A stretch of DNA of 64,000 nucleotides from Alloyangia pacifica. Lineage in GTDB: Bacteria; Pseudomonadota; Alphaproteobacteria; Rhodobacterales; Rhodobacteraceae. Below are positions 24,914 to 32,574 of this stretch, piece by piece. The stretch's first letter is position 1; every line of letters starts with the position of its first letter. The notes beneath the pieces were generated by a model. It saw nothing but the letters and a program-made list of their open reading frames with translations, made no database searches and had not been told where the DNA came from. Position numbers and translations under genes: made by a program. The stretch covers positions 62,001 through 126,000 of the forward strand of contig NZ_JAIVKX010000008.1 in assembly GCF_020524285.1 (NCBI RefSeq). Reading direction: 5' to 3'.

Positions 24914-27163
24914 ATGCCGGATGGCACGGAAAGCGAGAGCCGCAAGCTCCTGGGGCGGCTGAGGGACACGATGGCCGAGGATGCCGCCGGGCAGGCGCGC
25001 CTCGACAAGATCATGCATCTGACCGCCGACTCCATGGGCTCCGAGGTCTGCTCGATCTACCTCTTCCGCGACGAGGACACGCTCGAGCTCTGCGCCACCG
25101 AGGGTCTCAAGAAGGAAGCCGTGCACCAGACCCGCATGCGCATGGGCGAGGGCCTCGTGGGCCGGGTCGCGCGCAGCGGCAAGGTGGTGAACACCGCCGA
25201 CGCGCCTTCGGCCAAGGGCTTCCGCTACATGCCCGAGACCGGCGAAGAGATTTACTCCAGCTTCCTCGGCGTGCCGATTCAGCGCCTCGGCGAGACGCTG
25301 GGCGTGCTTGTGGTGCAGACCAAGCAGAAGCGCGAGTTCACCTCAGACGAGGTCTATGCGCTGGAAGTGGTCGCCATGGTGCTGGCCGAGATGACCGAGC
25401 TCGGCGCCTTCGTCGGCGATACCGCGGCGCTCTCGGCCCGGCACACCCAGCCCACCATGCTGCGTGGCGGCACCGGGCAGGAAGGTACCACCGAGGGCCA
25501 CGTCTGGCTGCACGAGCCGCGGGTGATGGTCACCAACCTCGTCGCCGACGACCCCGAGCGCGAGCACGAACGGCTCGACGCCGCCATCGAGCGGCTGCGT
25601 GTCAGCGTCGACGAGATGCTTGCCGGCGCGGTCGAGGATGCCGAGCAGCTCGAGGTGCTCGAAGCCTATCGCATGTTCGCCAACTCCAAGGGCTGGCGGC
25701 GGCGCATGGAGGAAGACATTTCGCGCGGACTCTCCGCCGAGGCCGCGGTGGAAAAGGAACAATCCGCCGCCCGCGCCCGGATGAGCCAGGTCGCCGACAA
25801 TTACCTGCGCGAGCGGCTGCACGATCTCGACGACCTGTCGAACCGGCTGCTGCGCATTCTCACCGGGCAAGGCAAGGACACCGGCGCCTCGATGCCCGCC
25901 GATCCCATTCTCGTGGCGCGCAACATCGGCCCCGGCGAACTGCTGGAGTATGGCCGCCAGCTACGCGGCATCGTGCTCGAGGAGGGCTCGGTCGGCAGCC
26001 ATGCCGCCGTGGTCGCGCGCGCGCTGGCGATCCCGCTGGTGATCAATGCCGCGCGCATCACCACCGAGGCGCTGAACGGCGATCACATCATGGTCGACGG
26101 CGACCAGGGCGTGGTGCACCTGCGCCCCGACGACACCGTGGTCACCGCCTTCCGCGACAAGATCGCCATGCAGGCCGAGGCGCAGGAACGCTACGCCTCG
26201 ATCCGCCAGAAACCCGCCGTCTCGCTCTGCGGCAAGCGGGTCAGCCTCTACATGAACGCCGGCCTGCTGGCCGACCTGCCCTCGCTGGAAAACTCCGGCG
26301 CCGAGGGGGTTGGCCTCTTCCGCACCGAGTTGCAGTTCCTCGTGCGCAACAAGATGCCCTCGCGCACCGAGCTCGTCACCGTCTACAAGCGGGTGATCGA
26401 GGCCGCCGAGGCCGCAGGCGACAAGCCGGTGATCTTCCGCACGCTCGACATCGGCTCGGACAAGGTACTGCCCTACATGAAGCCCACCGACGAGCCCAAC
26501 CCGGCGCTCGGCTGGCGGGCGATCCGTGTCGGCCTCGACCGGCCCGGCGTCATGCGCATGCAGCTGCAGGCGCTGCTGCGCGCCTCCGAGGGGCGGCCGC
26601 TGACGCTGATGTTCCCCTTCGTCGCGCAATGGGAAGAATTCCGCGCCGCCCGCGCCGAGGTCGACAAGGCCATGGCCATCGAGCGCAAGCTCGGCCACGT
26701 GGTGCCCGAGAAGATCTCGGTCGGCACCATGCTCGAGACCCCCAGCCTCGCCTATGCCTCCAACAAGTTCTTCGAGGAGGTCGAGTTTGTCTCGATCGGC
26801 GGCAACGATCTCAAGCAGTTCTTCTTTGCTGCCGACCGCGAGAACGAGCGGGTCCGGCGGCGCTACGACACGCTCAACGTCAGCTTCCTGAGCTTCCTCG
26901 AACAGATCGTGCAGCGCTGCTCGGCCACCGGCACGCCGCTGAGCTTCTGCGGCGAGGACGCCGGCCGGCCGATCGAGGCCGTCTGCCTCGCCGCCATCGG
27001 GCTGCACCGGCTGTCGATGCGCCCGGCCTCGATCGGGCCGGTGAAAAGCCTGATCCTGCGCACGGATCTCGACGCGCTCTACGACGTAATCTGCGACGCC
27101 CGAGAACGCGGCGAGCAGTCGGTGCGCGGTGCGGTGATGGAATACATGCGCTGGCAGGGCTGA
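24914..27163 (+). CDS. ptsP: Phosphoenolpyruvate-protein phosphotransferase EI-Ntr
   Basis: A 749-residue enzyme I of the nitrogen PTS. An N-terminal GAF domain (about residues 15-165; GEGLVGRVARSGKVVN) senses nitrogen status, the phospho-histidine swivel domain carries His363 in GSVGSHAAVVARAL, and the C-terminal TIM barrel binds phosphoenolpyruvate with GAEGVGLFRTELQFL and the general acid Cys679 in SFCGEDAGRP. It phosphorylates NPr and then EIIA-Ntr for regulation of potassium, nitrogen or PHA metabolism. Full family length. Confidence 0.95.
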   Translation: MPDGTESESRKLLGRLRDTMAEDAAGQARLDKIMHLTADSMGSEVCSIYLFRDEDTLELCATEGLKKEAVHQTRMRMGEGLVGRVARSGKVVNTADAPSAKGFRYMPETGEEIYSSFLGVPIQRLGETLGVLVVQTKQKREFTSDEVYALEVVAMVLAEMTELGAFVGDTAALSARHTQPTMLRGGTGQEGTTEGHVWLHEPRVMVTNLVADDPEREHERLDAAIERLRVSVDEMLAGAVEDAEQLEVLEAYRMFANSKGWRRRMEEDISRGLSAEAAVEKEQSAARARMSQVADNYLRERLHDLDDLSNRLLRILTGQGKDTGASMPADPILVARNIGPGELLEYGRQLRGIVLEEGSVGSHAAVVARALAIPLVINAARITTEALNGDHIMVDGDQGVVHLRPDDTVVTAFRDKIAMQAEAQERYASIRQKPAVSLCGKRVSLYMNAGLLADLPSLENSGAEGVGLFRTELQFLVRNKMPSRTELVTVYKRVIEAAEAAGDKPVIFRTLDIGSDKVLPYMKPTDEPNPALGWRAIRVGLDRPGVMRMQLQALLRASEGRPLTLMFPFVAQWEEFRAARAEVDKAMAIERKLGHVVPEKISVGTMLETPSLAYASNKFFEEVEFVSIGGNDLKQFFFAADRENERVRRRYDTLNVSFLSFLEQIVQRCSATGTPLSFCGEDAGRPIEAVCLAAIGLHRLSMRPASIGPVKSLILRTDLDALYDVICDARERGEQSVRGAVMEYMRWQG

Positions 27164-27480
27164 GCCGGGCGAAGGGCTCTGCAACTCCCGCCAAGGGAGG
27201 CGGCTAGACCCGGGCTTGCGCTGCCCAAGTGCTGAGCAGTGCCCTGTTCCGAACAAATCAGGCAGGCACGCGCGACGCATGGCAGGGCCACTTCGCTTGC
27301 CGCAAACTCACCTCTGAGGCTCGCCCGGCGCATCGGTCCCCCGCACCCCGGGCGATAGTATCGTGCGCGCATCTCCGGCCGTTCTGGCGCGGGACACGAC
27401 CCGCGCCTTCTGCGCGGGTGCTGTGGCGCGGGTTTCTCCCCGCCCCGCGCACCTGATAAGCGATTAACCTTGCGAAGCGG
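27164..27480. other. Convergent intergenic region ptsP/ecsC
   Basis: 317 nt without a credible gene. It contains several GCGCGGG-rich imperfect inverted repeats (27385-27450), which could act as terminators for both converging genes, and a TTAACC...GGTTAA dyad (27464-27484) over the stop of the EcsC gene. No tRNA or repeat-family element is seen. Confidence 0.5.
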
Positions 27481-28245
27481 TTAACCGCGCAGCGCCAGCT
27501 TCGCCTGCAGCGCCGAAATCAACTCAGCACGCGGTTTGCCGCTCTGCTGCTCCAGCCGCAGCAGTCCGAAATGCACATGCGCCATCTGCTGGTAATAGCT
27601 CGTGTAGGCGTAGTTCGTCGCCGCCCCAGCTGCCGCGCCCAGCACCGGCACGGTCTGCGCCGCCAGTTTCTGCCCCAGCGCGGTGGCCAGCCGCGGCGCC
27701 ACCTTGCCGATCAGCCCGTGCACCGTCGCCCCGGTGAGCGTGACCCGGGTCGCAAGGAAGCCCAGATCCGCCCCGTCATCCGCCTCCAGCGGTCCCGCCG
27801 AGGCAAAAACGCCGAGGCACTCGCGCTTGATCTCGGGCATCTCCGGGTCGAAGCCGTATTCCGCCGCGATCCCCTGAATGGCACGCAGCAGCACGGTCAC
27901 GGTGACCGGCAGCTCGGCCATGGCCGTCGGCAGCCCCCCGGCCCCGCCCGCCGCGCCCATGGCGGTGGCAAGCGCGGTGTTCAGCCAGCCCTTCTGGTCG
28001 GGCACGGCGCGGCGCGATCCCGAGGCCGCCTTCAGCGCCAGTTCCAGCGCCTTGGCCGTGCTGCCCTCGAGCCGGTCCTTCACCTTGTCGGGCAGGCGTT
28101 CGAGCAGGTTCTCGGCCTGGCCACCGATGATGTTGAGCACCTGCAGGCCGACCCCGCCCGCGGCGCGGTGGCGGCGGGCCAGCTCGGCGATCTCGGCGTC
28201 GATGCTGAGCGGAACGAGCTGCGTTCCGGGGATCGGTGCGGTCAT
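27481..28245 (-). CDS. EcsC family protein
   Basis: A 254-residue EcsC-domain protein with the conserved DKVKDRLEGSTAKALELALKAA region, the glycine-rich hydrophobic segment MGAAGGAGGLPTAMAELPVTVTVLLRAI and the C-terminal VPVLGAAAGAATNYAYTSYY. EcsC proteins are membrane-associated and originally linked to an ABC transporter operon in Bacillus; function unclear. AAGGAGG is 6 nt before the ATG; an upstream start would cross into the next gene's end. Confidence 0.83.
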   Translation of the reverse strand: MTAPIPGTQLVPLSIDAEIAELARRHRAAGGVGLQVLNIIGGQAENLLERLPDKVKDRLEGSTAKALELALKAASGSRRAVPDQKGWLNTALATAMGAAGGAGGLPTAMAELPVTVTVLLRAIQGIAAEYGFDPEMPEIKRECLGVFASAGPLEADDGADLGFLATRVTLTGATVHGLIGKVAPRLATALGQKLAAQTVPVLGAAAGAATNYAYTSYYQQMAHVHFGLLRLEQQSGKPRAELISALQAKLALRG

Positions 28246-28295
28246 GGGCGGCCTCCTTCGGTCTTCCCTAGAAGATCGGCGCGCCCCGCGGGATT

Positions 28296-28865
28296 TCAAG
28301 CCTTGCGCTCGACGACACCCTGCACCCCGTCCCAGGCGCCGGGGCGCAATTCCAGCGCCAGCACCCGCTCGGGGTTGGTCGGCGGAGGCATCTCGACCCC
28401 CGCGATCTTGGAAAAGCCGAACCGGCGGTAATAGGGCTCATCGCCGACCAGCAAGACCCGGCCCCATTCCAGCGCCCGGGCCCGTTCCAGCGTGTCGCGG
28501 ATCAGCGCCGCGCCCAGCCCCTCTCCCTGCGCCGTGGGGTGCACCGCGACCGGGCCGAGCAGCAGCAGCTGCGCCGCGCCGATGCGCACCGGCCAGTAGC
28601 GGATCGCGCCGCCGATGATCCCGCCTTCGTCCTTGGCCACCCGGCAGAGCTCGGACACCGGCGCCACGCCGTCGCGCAGGCGGTAGGACGACAGCAGCTC
28701 CCGCCCCGGCGCGAAGCACAGGTCGTAGAGGGCTTCGACCTCCCAGCGATCATCCGGGCGTTCCTGGTGCAAGCTGTACAGAGGCCCGCTCTCCCCGTAG
28801 CGTTTCGGACGAATCCGCCCTATCACGGGTCCGACAATCGCGCAAACATCTGAGAGGACAGGCAT
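28296..28865 (-). CDS. GNAT family N-acetyltransferase (start uncertain)
   Basis: Contains a GNAT domain of the YhbS type: RWEVEALYDLCFAPGR, GGAIRYWPVRIG, LLGPVAVHPTAQGEGLGAALIRDTLERA (acetyl-CoA loop) and LVGDEPYYRRFGF. The only in-frame ATG (28865) overlaps the start of the opposite-strand flavin reductase and adds about 28 residues that relatives seem to lack; rarer CTG or TTG starts near 28781-28772 are possible. The substrate is unknown. Confidence 0.78.
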   Translation of the reverse strand: MPVLSDVCAIVGPVIGRIRPKRYGESGPLYSLHQERPDDRWEVEALYDLCFAPGRELLSSYRLRDGVAPVSELCRVAKDEGGIIGGAIRYWPVRIGAAQLLLLGPVAVHPTAQGEGLGAALIRDTLERARALEWGRVLLVGDEPYYRRFGFSKIAGVEMPPPTNPERVLALELRPGAWDGVQGVVERKA

Positions 28866-29466
28866 GTTCTATCGCCCCGAAGACGGCCACGGACTGCCGC
28901 ACAACCCGTTCAACGCCATCGTCACGCCGCGGCCGATCGGCTGGATCTCGACCCGCGGCACGATGGGCGACAATCTCGCGCCCTATTCCTTCTTCAACGC
29001 CGTGGCCTACGTGCCGCCGCAGGTGATGTTCGCCTCGACCTCCAGCAAGGACGACCGCGACGGCACCAAGGACAGCGTTGCGCAGATCCGAGAGAGCGGC
29101 GTCTTCTGCGTCAACATCGTGGAATATGCCGCGCGCGACGTGATGAACCTCAGCTCCGGCCCCTGGCCGGCGGGCAAGGATGAGTTCGCCCTCGCCGGGA
29201 TCGAAAAGGCCGACTGCGAGACCATCGACTGCCCGCGTGTCGCCGGGGCGCCCGCCTCGCTGGAATGCAAGGTGACGCAGATCGTGAAACTCGAGGGCGC
29301 GGCGAATTTCGCCGTGTTCGGCGAGGTCACCGGCGTGCACATGCGCGACGACTGCCTCGTCGACGGGCGTTTCGACGTGACGACCTACCAGCCGCTCACC
29401 CGGCTCGGCTACCGCGACTACGGGGTGATCCGCGAGGTCTTCTCGCTGAAACGCCCGGGGGAGTGA
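28864..29466 (+). CDS. Flavin reductase family protein
   Basis: A 200-residue FMN-binding split-barrel protein: IVTPRPIGWISTRG and APYSFFNAVAYVPP form the flavin site, and ESGVFCVNIVEYAA is typical. Members are reductase components of two-component monooxygenases or stand-alone flavoproteins. AGAGGA precedes the ATG. The start codon shares bases 28864-28865 with the predicted ATG of the divergent GNAT gene. Confidence 0.88.
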   Translation: MFYRPEDGHGLPHNPFNAIVTPRPIGWISTRGTMGDNLAPYSFFNAVAYVPPQVMFASTSSKDDRDGTKDSVAQIRESGVFCVNIVEYAARDVMNLSSGPWPAGKDEFALAGIEKADCETIDCPRVAGAPASLECKVTQIVKLEGAANFAVFGEVTGVHMRDDCLVDGRFDVTTYQPLTRLGYRDYGVIREVFSLKRPGE

Positions 29467-29566
29467 GCAGCCCTTGCCGCCCGGTGGCTGGTGCCCGAGC
29501 CGCCGCTTCCGGAACCGGAGCGGCACCCGGCACCCGACGGGCCGGCCGGCAAGCGCCCCCGGCGAG

Positions 29567-29983
29567 TTACCCCCGTCGGCGGTAACGAAAGACGCCGGTG
29601 CCCTTGGCGATCAGCTCGCCGGTCTCGTCGGTGATGGTCGCCTCGGCGAAGAAGGTGCTCTTGCCGCCGCCGGTGCGCGCGCCCTCGGCGATCAGCCGGC
29701 TGCCCCTCGGCCGGGACAGATACTGGACGTTGAGCGAGAGCGTCAGCGCCATGAGCTTGTCCTCGGGATCGCCGGTCCAGCAACCGGCATATCCCATCGC
29801 CGTGTCGAGCATCGAGGCATGCACGCCGCCGTGCGGGTTGTCGTGACGGTTGAGGTGTTCCGGCCCCAGGGCAATCTCGAAACGCGCGTAATCCGCCCGC
29901 CAGCCGGTCATCTCCATGCCGAGATGCGACAGGTAGCCCGAAGGCGCCTCGGTGACCGGCATATCCGCGCTGTGCTTGTCCAT
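29567..29983 (-). CDS. PaaI-type hotdog-fold thioesterase
   Basis: A 138-residue single hotdog domain. NPHGGVHASMLDTAMGYA is the active-site helix with its HGG and aspartate, and KLMALTLSLNVQYLSRP the central strands. It hydrolyses an acyl- or aryl-CoA ester. AGGAG upstream supports the ATG at 29983; an upstream in-frame ATG would add an arginine-rich leader. It is followed upstream on the same strand by a MaoC gene, suggesting acyl-CoA metabolism. Confidence 0.86.
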   Translation of the reverse strand: MDKHSADMPVTEAPSGYLSHLGMEMTGWRADYARFEIALGPEHLNRHDNPHGGVHASMLDTAMGYAGCWTGDPEDKLMALTLSLNVQYLSRPRGSRLIAEGARTGGGKSTFFAEATITDETGELIAKGTGVFRYRRRG

Positions 29984-30076
29984 CGGGCTCTCCTGCTGCT
30001 TCCGGCCCGTTCTCGGCGCTGCGCGGCGCAGCGTCAAGCCGTGCGCCGCCCGGGATGGTCCGCCGCGCAGATCAAG

Positions 30077-30523
30077 TCAGTCGCGCAGCTCGAGGAAGGT
30101 CACCCATTGCGCCACCAGCGCAGGATGCTCCCGGCCCTGCCCCTCGATCTCGATCTCCACGTCCCAATGCACGGTCAGCCGCTCGTCGCCCTCCTCGACC
30201 CCGCCGACGGTGAAATGCCCGCGCACCCGCGCGCCCACCGGCACCGGGGTGACGAAGCGCACCCGGTCGAAGCCGTAGTTGACGTTGGCGATCTGCCCGT
30301 GAAAGGGCGGCACCGCATCGGCGCACATGGCAGAGAGCAGCGAGAGCGTCAGGAACCCCTGCGCAACCGGCGCGCCGAAGAGGAAATCGGCGGAGCGCTC
30401 GGGATCGGAATGGAAGAACTTCAAATCGCCGGTCACCGCGCCGAAGCGTGCCACGGTTTCGGCGTCGAGCGTGAACCAGCGCGACACCTTCGGCTCCATC
30501 TCCAGAAGTGCCTCAGCCGCCAT
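30077..30523 (-). CDS. MaoC family dehydratase
   Basis: A 148-residue hotdog-fold hydratase: FGAVTGDLKFFHSDPERS carries the catalytic Asp-x4-His of R-specific enoyl-CoA hydratases, and FGAPVAQGFLTLSLL the substrate loop. R-hydratases can feed (R)-3-hydroxyacyl-CoA to polyhydroxyalkanoate synthesis, notable given phaR in the window, but fatty-acid or other CoA substrates are equally possible. Confidence 0.88.
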   Translation of the reverse strand: MAAEALLEMEPKVSRWFTLDAETVARFGAVTGDLKFFHSDPERSADFLFGAPVAQGFLTLSLLSAMCADAVPPFHGQIANVNYGFDRVRFVTPVPVGARVRGHFTVGGVEEGDERLTVHWDVEIEIEGQGREHPALVAQWVTFLELRD

Positions 30524-30656
30524 GGCGTGCCGCCCCGTTCAGTGCTCGCTCGCGCTGCATCCCGTCTCCAGACCTATGCGAAATCCCGAGGCAGAGTGAC
30601 GGATCGCCCCCGCCGCTGGCAAGGGCAAATCCCTCGAAGCCCCCGAGCGGCGCAGC

Positions 30657-32195
30657 TCAGCCCGCCGCCTCCTCGCCCTGCATTTCCAGCTCGAGCGGCG
30701 CCGGCGCACCGCCGAGATCATCCACCCGCAGCGGCCCGCCCGGGCGCGACAGGCGGTTGCGCACCACCCAGTGCAGCCGGTCCGAGGCGCGGGTGATGGC
30801 GACATAAGCGAGCCGCTTCCACAGCGGCTGGCCGGCCTCGACCCGGCCCATGCGCGCGGCGGTGTAGAGATCGGGGGCAAAGACCTGCACGTTCTCCCAT
30901 TGCGAGCCCTGCGCCTTGTGGATGGTCACCGCGGCACCATGCAGGAAGGTCGCGCCCATGCGCGCGGCGAAGGGGATGAAGGGCTCTTCCTCGTCGGGCT
31001 TCTCGATCTTCACGATCGAGGCCGCCGAGACCTGCGGGTCCGGCGCGCCGATCACGTGCAGCCGCGAGAAACCGGGCTTCTTGCCCGGCCCGAGGTAGAC
31101 CACCTGCGCGCCCTTGATCAGGCCGCGCGCCTCGAGATCGAGCCGCTTCTTGCGGTGCTTGAGCGGCAGCTCGATGCCGTCGCAGATCAGCGGCTCGCCG
31201 GGCAGCAGCTCGGTCTCCGGCGCGCCATGCACCGCGCGGAAGGCGTTGATCAGACGGATGCGCGTGGCATTGCGCCAGACCAGCACCGGCGAGCGCGCCA
31301 TCAGGTCGACCTCGACCCGCTGGCCCCAGACGACGCGGTCGTCCTTGGCGGCCATCTCCTCGACCAGCCGCTCGAAACGGTAGAAATCCACCTCCGGGTC
31401 GGCCAGCGCATGAGCCAGATCGAGGATCGGGCTCGAGGCCTCCTGCCGGTGGATGCGCGAGAGCTCCATCTTGCGGTCCTCGGGCACCGCGTCGAAGACC
31501 ATCTTGCCCGACTGGTTCACCGGCGCCAGCTGCGCCGGGTCGCCGAAGAGCAGCAGGTTGGGGAAGATCTCCCTGAGATCCTCGAACTGCCGGTCGTCGA
31601 GCATCGAGGCCTCGTCGACGAAGCCGATGTCGAGCGGCTCCTCGCGGCGCTTCCATCCGGTGATGAAATCGCTGCCGCGCAGCCCCGCCGCCGCCAGCGC
31701 CGCGGGCACCGACTTGTGGCCCTGATAGGAGGCATAGGCACGATCCAGCGCCTCGTCGGTCAGCGCCTCGATCTCCGGGCGCTCCTCGTTGCCCATCAGC
31801 CATTCGGCGATGCGCTCGTAGACCGGGTCATAGACCGGCGTGTAGAGGATGCGGTGAATGGTGGTCGCCGGCACGCCGCGCATGCGCAGCACCGAGGCCG
31901 CCTTGTTGGTCGGCGCAAGGATCGCCAAGGTGCGCTTCTCACGCTTCCGGCGGCTCTCGAAATCGCCCGAGACGACCTCGCAGCCCGCCTCCTGCAGCGC
32001 CTTGCTCAGCTCGGCCAGCAGCAGCGTCTTGCCCGACCCGGCCTTGCCCATCAGCGCCATGACCTTCGACAACCCCTCGCGGGCGGGCTCGGTGGTGCCT
32101 TCATCCAGATCGACGCCGGCGCCGCGCAGCATCTCGGCCACGCGGTCCCAGGCTTCGGCCTGATCCTCGGAAAAACTGATCGCGGGCGCCGTCAT
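30657..32195 (-). CDS. RecD-like ATP-dependent DNA helicase
   Basis: A 512-residue superfamily 1B helicase. Walker A is MGKAGSGKTLLLAEL (about residue 50), motif II GFVDEASMLDD, then LLLFGDPAQLAPV, and near the C-terminus AVTIHKAQGSQWENV and LAYVAITRASDRLHWV. It resembles stand-alone RecD2/Pif1-like enzymes rather than the RecBCD subunit; no RecB or RecC is nearby. A role in repair or replication is likely. The start is the ATG of MTAPAISFSED. Confidence 0.87.
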   Translation of the reverse strand: MTAPAISFSEDQAEAWDRVAEMLRGAGVDLDEGTTEPAREGLSKVMALMGKAGSGKTLLLAELSKALQEAGCEVVSGDFESRRKREKRTLAILAPTNKAASVLRMRGVPATTIHRILYTPVYDPVYERIAEWLMGNEERPEIEALTDEALDRAYASYQGHKSVPAALAAAGLRGSDFITGWKRREEPLDIGFVDEASMLDDRQFEDLREIFPNLLLFGDPAQLAPVNQSGKMVFDAVPEDRKMELSRIHRQEASSPILDLAHALADPEVDFYRFERLVEEMAAKDDRVVWGQRVEVDLMARSPVLVWRNATRIRLINAFRAVHGAPETELLPGEPLICDGIELPLKHRKKRLDLEARGLIKGAQVVYLGPGKKPGFSRLHVIGAPDPQVSAASIVKIEKPDEEEPFIPFAARMGATFLHGAAVTIHKAQGSQWENVQVFAPDLYTAARMGRVEAGQPLWKRLAYVAITRASDRLHWVVRNRLSRPGGPLRVDDLGGAPAPLELEMQGEEAAG

Positions 32196-32322
32196 GTCCG
32201 CGACCCTACAAGAGCCGCAGGGCGCGCACCAGACGCCCGCCTGCAATTCCCCCGGGCACCCTGCTGTTTCTCGGCGGCTTGCCCGGACAGGCCGCGCCGG
32301 TGACCCGCGCCGGTCCGCCTCC

Positions 32323-32400
32323 GGCGGGCGTATTTGTCAAACAGAAGAAGGGGACGGCACACGCCCTCCCCTCCATTCTTCTAGGTCCAAATATCCCGGG
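32323..32400. repeat. Dispersed intergenic repeat, copy 3 (paired inverted halves)
   Basis: Left half GGCGTATTTGTCAAACAGAA plus GAAG, right half (reversed) GGGATATTTGG, ACCTAGAAGAAT. The halves pair through ATTTG/CAAAT and AGAAGAA/TTCTTCT, so the whole could form a long imperfect hairpin between the helicase gene and the pyruvate carboxylase stop. Confidence 0.65.
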
Positions 32401-32415
32401 GGAGGCGCGCGCAGC

Positions 32416-32559
32416 GCGGCGGGGGCAGAGCCCCCTCGTCCACGCTCTGCCGCGCTTTGCGCGGCGGGGGCAGAGCCCCCTCGTCCATGCTCAGCCGCGC
32501 TTTTCGCGGCGGGGGCAGAGCCCCCTCGTCCATGCTCAGCCGCGCTTTGCGCGGCGGGG
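32416..32559. repeat. 45-bp tandem repeat, three full copies plus 9 bp
   Basis: Units at 32416-32460, 32461-32505 and 32506-32550, then GCGGCGGGG. Each unit contains GGGGGCAGAGCCCCC, an inverted motif, then TCGTCCAYGCTC and CCGCGCTTTKC. Units 2 and 3 differ at two bases or so from unit 1. The same GGGGGCAGAGCCCCC core occurs once at 48597-48610, so this looks like a local amplification of the 3' end of repeat copy 3. It ends 15 nt before the pyruvate carboxylase stop. Confidence 0.9.
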
Positions 32560-32574
32560 CCGCGCGCCCTTCCC

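Noticed and set aside
30657-32195. Anti-phage defence system containing a helicase
   Set aside because: The RecD-like helicase stands alone without nuclease or sensor partners and lies among metabolic core genes.
32416-32559. CRISPR array
   Set aside because: The three units are contiguous 45-bp tandem copies without unique spacers and no cas gene is present.
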